A stretch of 64,000 bases of DNA, from NCBI GenBank assembly GCA_030180135.1, contig CM058239.1, positions 74,841,823-74,905,822 of the forward strand, written 5' to 3'. This DNA comes from Orychophragmus violaceus (lineage: Eukaryota; Streptophyta; Magnoliopsida; Brassicales; Brassicaceae). Below the pieces are notes generated by a model that saw only the letters and a list, made by a program, of their open reading frames with translations, did not search any database and was not told the origin of the DNA. Position 1 is the stretch's first letter; every line of letters begins with the position of its first letter. This document shows positions 57,156 through 64,000 of the stretch, in pieces. The position numbers and the translations under genes were made by a program.

Positions 57156-58046
57156 ATGACTAGCACAAACAATCAAAACACTTTCTCGATCCGGTTTGTC
57201 CTTGAGATGGACAAACTGAACGGATCAAATTTCTTGACTTGGTCACGGAACCTGAGGCTAGTCCTCAGGCAGGAGAGAAAGGACTATGTCCTTGAGAGAG
57301 CTCTCCCCGTGAGGATCGGGTCCAATGCCTCTCATGCAGTATATGATGCTTGGAATAAGCATTATAATGATGCGGTAGATGTGTGTGTTCTGATATTGGC
57401 TACCATGGACTCAGATTTGCTGAAGCAATATGAGAACATGGAGTCGCCAATAGAGATTATCAGCAGCCTGAAATTGAAATTTCAGGAGCAGGTAAGAGTG
57501 GAGAAATACCAGTTGGTTAAGTCTCTCACTAGCTGCAAGCTACCAAATGATCATCCAGTAAGTCCTCATGTCAGTAAAATGATGGGTTACATTGATAACC
57601 TGAGGAAACTGGATTATCCAGTTAGCCAAGAATTGGAAACTGAGATCATTCTGTAGTCACTGCCGTCAAGCTATGATAAGTTCAGAAGGAACTATATCAA
57701 GAAAGGCTTAACGAAGACGCTGACTGAACTGCATGATATGCTCAAGACAGTTGAGCCAAACGTGAAGATTACCCTGTATAATCTCATGAAGGAGAAGGGT
57801 AGGTTTACTAAACCTAATGCTAACAAGGGTGAAGACAAAGTTGTCCAGATTTTGAATCATGGCAAGCGTGTGTCTTCTGAGCCCGAGTCAGATACCTCTT
57901 ACGTTGGTAAGTGCTGCTACTGTAAAGAGACTGGGCATTGGAAGAGAAATTGCATTAAATTCATGGAAGATTATGAGGAGTTAAAGTCGATGTATGAGAC
58001 TACTTCCTCAGGTATTCATGTTATTACTTCAAGTTATACCTTATAG
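57156..58046 (+). pseudogene. gag: Element C gag with one nonsense codon
   Basis: 297 codons in a single frame from ATG 57156 (MTSTNNQNTFSI), nearly identical to H's gag. A TAG at 57654-57656 replaces the CAG of the ILQSLPSSYD motif; otherwise the frame is open, with the CCHC knuckle CCYCKETGHWKRNC at 57915-57953. A single C-to-T change explains the break. Confidence 0.9.
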
Positions 58047-61000
58047 GTATTGGATACTGGTTGTGGCACTGATATTTGTTATAATATGCAGAGCCTGAGC
58101 AACAGTAGAACGTTGAAGGAAGGACAAGTGGAACTGCGTGTCTGGAAGGAGCTATGGATGCTGCCTCAGCCGTAGGGTTTTCACTTGTAGATGCCTTTGA
58201 GGCTTGGTTTTGTATTAAGTAATTGCTACAATGTACCTGCTTTAAGCAGAGTTGTCTTTCATTTTCTTGTAAGAATTTGAATGTTTTTCATTTTGATAAA
58301 AGACAAGTTTTGTTCTTTTGATCTTAATGAAATATTAATTGTAGCACCCTATTCAAGGAATGGGTTTTATATCTTAGACCAAAGAGTGCCTAAAATGTAA
58401 CATAAATACCGCAATTGGTTTAAATCTGTAAATTAAACCTATTTTTCTTGGCATAAATGTTTTGGTCACATAGAGTAAGTCAGATTCAGAAACCCCATAG
58501 TTATGGACTTTTGGGCTCATTTGAATGGATATCTTATGAGACTTGAATTCTGCTTACTAGACCAAAAGACAAAGGGCCCATCTTAGCCGAGCTAGAGAAA
58601 GGCCCAAAGGCTTATTGGAGATTGAACATACTCAGGTATGTGGTCCGATGAGCAGTAATGCCAGAGAAAATTTCCTGTACTTCATTGTCTCTACTGATTA
58701 CTTCAGTGAGTAAGACTATGTTCATTTGATGAGACACAAGTCGGAATTCTTTGACATGGTCGAAAGAGTTCCAGAATGAGGTATAGAATCTGAGTGACAG
58801 AAGTATTAAGACTCTGGATTAGATCACGAGTGAGAATACTTGAGTCATTAATGGTGTGATCATCTGAATGAGTGTGAAGTCGTTTCACAGCTCAATTCTC
58901 CTGAAAACCTTGAGGTATTTCTGTGAGAAAGAATCAGATCTTATTAGAAATGATTAGAGATGAGTCACACGAATCTTCCATGATATTCTTTAAGAATAAA
59001 GCTCTAGAAATATCTAAGTTTACGCTGAAATAGTTCCACCAATATCAGTTGAAAGACACCACGTAAATGTGGATTGGAATCGATCCAAATTCGTCTTTAC
59101 TGAGTATTTGTAGTTGTGCTACTTCACTGGTTGTCCTAGGGAAACCAAGGCTTGTTACTTTTACGTCCATTCTGTTTTCTAAGAAGGGAAGTTACTTTCC
59201 AAGAAGAACAGTGGGAGTAAAAGTATAACTCGAAGAAATTCGAGAAATACAGGAGGCTGCTCAACCTGTTGAGGGAGAGCAACGGATGGATTTACAGATT
59301 TCTGTAGAATCTACACCTGTAGAGCCTGAAGTTCGCAGATATGAATGAATCAGTCACTAATCCGAGAGTGATTTCTCGTCATTAGTTGAACCTGATGATC
59401 ATTGAAAGTTCGCATGATCTGATGATCATTGAAAGCGACGAATCTGCGAAATTCAAAGAAGCGAAAGTGAGCCCGGACTCCGAAAAATTACATTTTGTGT
59501 AAGTTAGCTTCATCGATCCATTCATGGATGGAAGCAAACATATCGGAGTTGGAATCTTCGTTTTGTTAAAGTAGTCAAGGTTTTGACTTGAACAGGAACG
59601 AAATGGAACTGTGCGTTTACTAATAGATAAGTGGGAGCGATGTTGCATTTCTCATATTGTATGTCGATGACATACTGATTCTCGGAAATAACGTCCCAAT
59701 GCTGCAGTCGGTAAAGGACTGGCTTGGGAGTTGGTTTTATGATTGACATGGGTAAAGCCACGTAGTTCTTGGATTTTGGATCTAAAGATAGAGATCCAAA
59801 AGAGCTGGTAGGACAAAGTCAGGATTCTTAAATTGACAAAGTCCTACACGTTTTCAGCATTCCAAGAAGGTTTTTATGCCGATGTCACATGGCAATACGT
59901 TAAGCAAGAAGCAGTGTCCTACGATATCTGCTGAGTTGAATGCATGGATAGGATTCCATATGCGTCGGCAATTGGATCTATCATGTATGCCATGACACGT
60001 ACTTGTTTTGATGTTGCTTTAATGTTAAGCAAGACAAGTAAAGACCAGTCAAATCCAGCAAAGAATCACTGGATTGCCGTAAAGAATATCCTAAAGTATT
60101 TGAGAAATACTAAGGATAAATTCTTGATTTACGGAGAAAGTGAGGTGCTACAAGTCGATAGAGTCTGAAAGGCAAGTTTCCAATAGACAAAGATAATTCC
60201 TGGTCACAGTCCGGCTATATCTTGTGTCTGTCTGGCGGTGCAAGGCACTGTTGCTGACTCCATGACTTAAGCTGAACATTTCGCAGCTTGAGAAGCGGCG
60301 AAAGAGGTTGTTTGGAAAGAAGAGTTCATCACTGAACTTGATGTGATTCCCAGCGTAGATGAGACTAGCTGCACATCAGAGGTCCAAACACCTTGAGGGT
60401 AGGTATAACCTATTCCGTGAGATAAATGACAGAGGTGTTAAGTAGATAAGCAAGTTTCATCGAATGAGAACGTTGCTAATCTATTAACGAAGCCACTCCT
60501 TAGGCCTAAGCACGAGTCGCGGACTGTAGCTGTAGGATGAGTGAAATTAAGATGTAGTCTTAATTTCAGTGGGAGTTTGTAAAGGGCTTTATTTAGTTGT
60601 TTTGAAAGGTTCATGTAAACATAATATTTTATGTTTATGAAATCTATGATTTCTGGATTATTTTAACTGTGATATAAATAATCGTTCCAAAATGATTCAT
60701 GTCATTATATATGGGCCATCGAAGTACATGAGTAGACTTGATCCTGAAACCCCATATTTAACGAAATGACATAAATCATAGTGTCCATAGTCGAAGGTTG
60801 TTGAAATTGGAACACCAACAACCACTTGAGACTAGATTGTGTTGAGACTTATGACCAAGTTTCGAGGGGTCATAGATGCGCGGCATCAAAGTCGACACAT
60901 AGGTATATGTAGGGGAGCATATGACCGGACATGGCCCGCTGATGAGAACTCTACAAGATATTAATATCTGTGTCATAAGAGGTTCTCATATACGACTATA

Positions 61001-61380
61001 GAGTATAGTCCTTAGACCTGAGTTCGCATGCATGTGGCTGCACATGGAGTGATGCGCTTTGATCATTGTCTAACGCCGTTTCGTAACTGGGAGCTATAAG
61101 GACCTTGGTTGGGTGTATTATAAAGCGTGTAGTTCATAGTGATGGAACAAGATGGGATTTTTCCCTGCTGTTTAACGGAGGTAATATCTCTAGGCCAATC
61201 GGAGACTTGATAGCTGGTAAGAGAGTGGCCACTCCCAAACGGACTTGCCCAAGTCGTTTGCATTGTCAGTATCAAATCTGGTCCGATGAACATGGTCTGG
61301 CTATATAAGGATGACACGCATCTTGCCTTATGCCAGATCGAGATATTGAAACAAAAGGACTAGGGAATGTAGGATTCCAG
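58047..61380 (+). pseudogene. pol: Element C ruined pol and 3' region
   Basis: Traces of protease (VLDTGCGTDIC at about 58047-58080), integrase C-terminus (CPRETKACYFY about 59130-59165), RT (about 59510-59750) and the RNase H-proximal frame (YASAIGSIMYAMT, 59950-60120). The integrase core and most of RT are missing. Stops and joints match H, for example the TAG just after CTCAGCCG near 58173. The 3' untranslated part from about 60540 is shared with G and H. Confidence 0.85.
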
Positions 61381-61394
61381 TACAAGTGGGAGAT
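61381..61394 (+). other. Element C polypurine tract
   Basis: AAGTGGGAGAT precedes TGTTGGG, the usual copia arrangement. Confidence 0.85.
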
Positions 61395-62081
61395 TGTTGG
61401 GAATGTCCATAAATCTACTGTACTATCTCTAGAAAGTGTGATAAATGTCGAGATCAGACATAAGTCATAAATACTGGGTGATCATGATGGCTTGCTAGAG
61501 TCCGCTCTTGATCTATAAGTTTAGGACTTATTACCAGTATTGTATGATCCCAAAGGGTCACACACCATAGCTAACGGGAAAGTTAAGATGGAATTAATAC
61601 GGTAAGATGCTAAGGCATTTACTGTATTTGTACAGAGAGTTGGGCAGACAACAAATGGGCTTTTGTCTAATTTGTGTCTTGGGCCCAAAAGTCTAATGAG
61701 CCATTAGTTTAATTAATTAAACTTGGGCCCATTAGTGAGAGATAAAAGAGATGGCAAACCCTAGGGAAAATAAGACTTCCCTTTTGGCGATTTGGTGGAG
61801 GATGGCCGCGGCTGCATCTCATCTCTCCCTCCTCTCGTCTCTCTCTCTTGTGATTCCACTCGGTCTAGCAGCCTATCCGTGCTTGTAAGCGTGTGGATAC
61901 CTAGGAGGAACAGGTATTCATCTGTTCTAATCTGATCTTGTCATTACCACCAATCATTCCGCTGCAAAGGTAAAGATCAGGTTTGTTTTATGATTCGATT
62001 ACAAGAACCTAGATCTGTTTAAGATTATGTGTTAGGTTGCAATTCAGGAATTGAACCATGGAAAAACATCATAATCCATCA
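61395..62081 (+). repeat. Element C 3' LTR
   Basis: 687 bp, intact, ending CATAATCCATCA before CTAAC. Confidence 0.93.
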
Positions 62082-62086
62082 CTAAC

Positions 62087-63972
62087 ATCACTTATAGAGT
62101 GTGTTTACTCATGAGGATTAATAGAATCAGTAAGTAGAAGGTGTTGTTCTTGTATATGTTCATGAAGAGCATGTTTATGTTATCTCTTGATTTAGCTATG
62201 GGAGAGCTAATCAAGAGCATAACCAGGAGCATTAAAGCTTCCTTAGACCGAGACTCATCATGCTTTCATTGTGTTTGAGTGAGAGACACAATGAGGAAGA
62301 AAGGGAAACGCATGAGAGAGAGAATGGGAGAGAACTCTCTTTTTTTTTTTTTTCAACTTATTGAATGTGTTACAAGTTAGGTCTTTATATAGACTCTTTA
62401 CAATTCTTAACACAGAATTTAAAATGGGTCTAAACCCTAATGAGACTCGGCCATAACATAGAAGAGGAGATGCACAACGGTCTGATTCAAGGTAACATGT
62501 GAGGAGAGAGGTTTTGGGCGTGTTCAGACTTGTGATAGTGACTGGTCTGAACCGTGGACCACTTCTCCTTTTGTTTGATTCCCTTGAGCTGCAGAAGATA
62601 GAGACTGGTCTGATTTGTGTCTAAAGGAGAGAGAGAGAGAGAGAGAGTGCACGCTTCTCATGGTGATAGTGACTTGACCTAAATGGTCACATGAGCCACA
62701 ACTCACTTATCTGCCCTCTTGATAGCTTATCCCTACTTTAGTCTTGTGATAAGCTGAGACAGACTTCATGATAAGCTTAAGCACTTCTCCTCCTTTGTCC
62801 CACACTCTCTTGGCCGTGATAAACACTCCCAAGTATAGCCTGATCCTCTTATCCGCATCATTAACACCTTTGGCTCTTCTTGCTTCTTTACCAAGTCTCG
62901 GTTATACACTTGCATAAGTCATTGGTTTGTGCTTCTTCTCACTTCTAGTGTGGACTTCATAGCTCCTTGATGCCTTCATCCTTAGCTTTGCTAAGTGTTG
63001 ATCCCATCTTAGGTCTTCTTTGTCACACACTAAAGTGCATCCAAGGATAGACTTCTAGGCCTTGTCATTGTGACTTCGGCCTTTCCTCCTCCTTGATTGC
63101 TTCCTCTCTAATACTCCCCCGCAAGCTTGGGCGTCGAGACACTAAAGGACCAAAGGCCAAGCTTGGAGATGCGGGAGCTACCTCATTAAAAACCTCCCTA
63201 AGTAAAACCTCATGGGATAAAACCTTAAGGAGGGAAAAAGAGTATAGCTTCCACATGCCCTTGATGTGCTTTGACCATTTGTTCCTTTGTGAATTTGAAT
63301 GAGCCGGTTCTTTAGATTGCCTTCTCCATCTTGGATCAAGCTTCTCCATTGGACCTTATATGACCTTGCCTCAAGTCTTAGCCTTCCTTCTTGTCATTCC
63401 TTGAGTCCTCTCCTTATCACCCAATCTGCCCATGGTCTTACTCCTCCTTTAGGTCTCCTAATGAACCTTCACATCAAAGATTCAAAGAAAACTTGTTACA
63501 GTAAAATGCCATGAGTTTAAGTATATGATTAAGCAATGGATAAGTAACACAAGTGATTTCAATTGACTTAATGAAGACTTAATAAAAACAGTGAGAGTTT
63601 AGGAGTTTAGCCTTTTAGGAGTTGAGGTTTAGCCTTCCTTTTGACATGGTTGGGACTTAGAAACCTTGTGCACATCTAACAAGATTATGCACATCCAATC
63701 TTAGCCCTTCTTCTTCACACCAACACCCTTGATTAGATCTGATTCATCGCCTATCACTAGCTTGCATCTCCTTCTTGGTCTGCTCCACTTAGTAATTCCC
63801 GGTTCTAACTTCAATCAATGTGTTGTTGCTTCTGGTTTTAGGATTTCCTCTTTGGTTTACTCCATTTCTTTGAGGTTTAAGACCGGAGTCCCTGTGGATT
63901 CAATACCCTAAGTACTACAACTACATCACTGTCCACTTGCAGTTAGAATAGGGATAAAACTTACACCTATCA
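62087..63972 (+). repeat. Element N 5' LTR, second segment
   Basis: Continues from 47972. It holds a T-run (62340-62354), a TATATAGA box near 62393, a GA repeat (about 62630-62648) and two foldback structures near 63115-63235. The last 85 or so bases match the ends of E's LTR in reverse (GGATTC-ATACCCTAAGTACTACAAC region), which is what ties N to the Athila-like family. Confidence 0.75.
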
Positions 63973-63978
63973 AGTTTT

Positions 63979-63996
63979 TGGCGCCGTTGCCGGGGA
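63979..63996 (+). other. Element N primer binding site (tRNA-Asp type)
   Basis: TGGCGCCGTTGCCGGGGA, perfect, six bases after the LTR end. It marks the start of N's internal region at the window edge. Confidence 0.93.
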
Positions 63997-64000
63997 CTCT

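Larger units (their letters stand above)
47973..62081 (+). mobile_element. Element C: non-autonomous Ty1/copia retrotransposon, same family as H
   Basis: Exact target duplication CTAAC (47968-47972, 62082-62086). Its 5' LTR is 687 bp once element D is removed (47973-48451 plus 55080-55287), equal to the 3' LTR (61395-62081). About five substitutions separate them. It has a gag with one nonsense change and the same ruined pol as H. It lies in the LTR of N and hosts D. Confidence 0.92.
47760..64000 (+). mobile_element. Element N: Athila-type retrotransposon, 5' LTR and primer site only
   Basis: N's LTR starts TGATATACCATGG at 47760, the same terminus as element E's LTR in reverse. It is interrupted at 47972 by copia element C, resumes at 62087 and ends CACCTATCA at 63972, about 2.1 kb in all. 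A perfect tRNA-Asp primer site follows at the window edge, so the body of N lies to the right and may encode a full Athila polyprotein. It is inserted in L's gag. Confidence 0.75.

Noticed and set aside
62631..62648. GA-repeat as a regulatory element
   Set aside because: A simple microsatellite; similar GA runs occur at 47863 and in the LTRs of H, and nothing ties them to a function.

Overview
The window looks like plant pericentromeric or otherwise TE-rich heterochromatin, most likely from a crucifer (Brassicaceae). That placement is an inference from Athila-like Ty3 elements with a tRNA-Asp primer site, the style of the Ty1/copia families and the Helitron terminus. I see no intact host gene, no rRNA, no tRNA gene and no CRISPR. 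From about 3.3 kb to the right edge the sequence reads as one pile of nested LTR retrotransposons; letters below are names used only here.

Layout. Positions 1-3300 hold a small minus-strand copia-type LTR (664-841), a Helitron 3' end (1534-1566) and otherwise non-coding DNA. An old plus-strand Tat-like Ty3 element (K, about 3300-38789) is split by Athila-like element F (4055-36389, minus). F is itself broken three times: Ty3 element J in its left LTR (4957-11663, plus), a smaller Athila-like element E in its protease region (13907-18993, minus), and copia element G in its right LTR (22030-35924, plus). G is split by copia element H (24727-32039, minus).

A second pile begins at 38790 with Tat-like element L (plus). 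L is interrupted in gag by nearly intact Ty3 element M (40833-47565, plus) and again by an Athila-type element N, whose roughly 2.1-kb 5' LTR runs 47760-63972 and whose PBS is at the window edge. N's LTR contains copia element C (47973-62081, plus), and C's 5' LTR contains Athila-like element D (48452-55074, minus). Exact or near-exact 5-bp target duplications support most insertions. LTR divergence judged by eye agrees with the nesting: H and D near zero, M and C under 1 percent, E about 1-2, G about 2, J about 3, F clearly more.

How the parts work together. Only J and M carry a full gag-protease-RT-RNase H-integrase set; J is dead and M is one base away from an uninterrupted frame. D, E and F encode only gag plus a retropepsin-like domain, or part of it. 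C and H keep gag but share the same ruined pol. These look like non-autonomous families moved by enzymes supplied from elsewhere. The Athila-like copies share a structured non-coding tail with three polypurine-like tracts, a small hairpin and a conserved block just after the gag-pro stop.

The most unusual signal is a 45-55 bp inverted-repeat module built on CGATCG words (for example GTGTCGATCGACAC). It occurs about 25 times in LTRs, leaders, tails and coding sequence of both Athila-like (D, E, F) and copia (G) elements, and is not seen in J, M, K or L.
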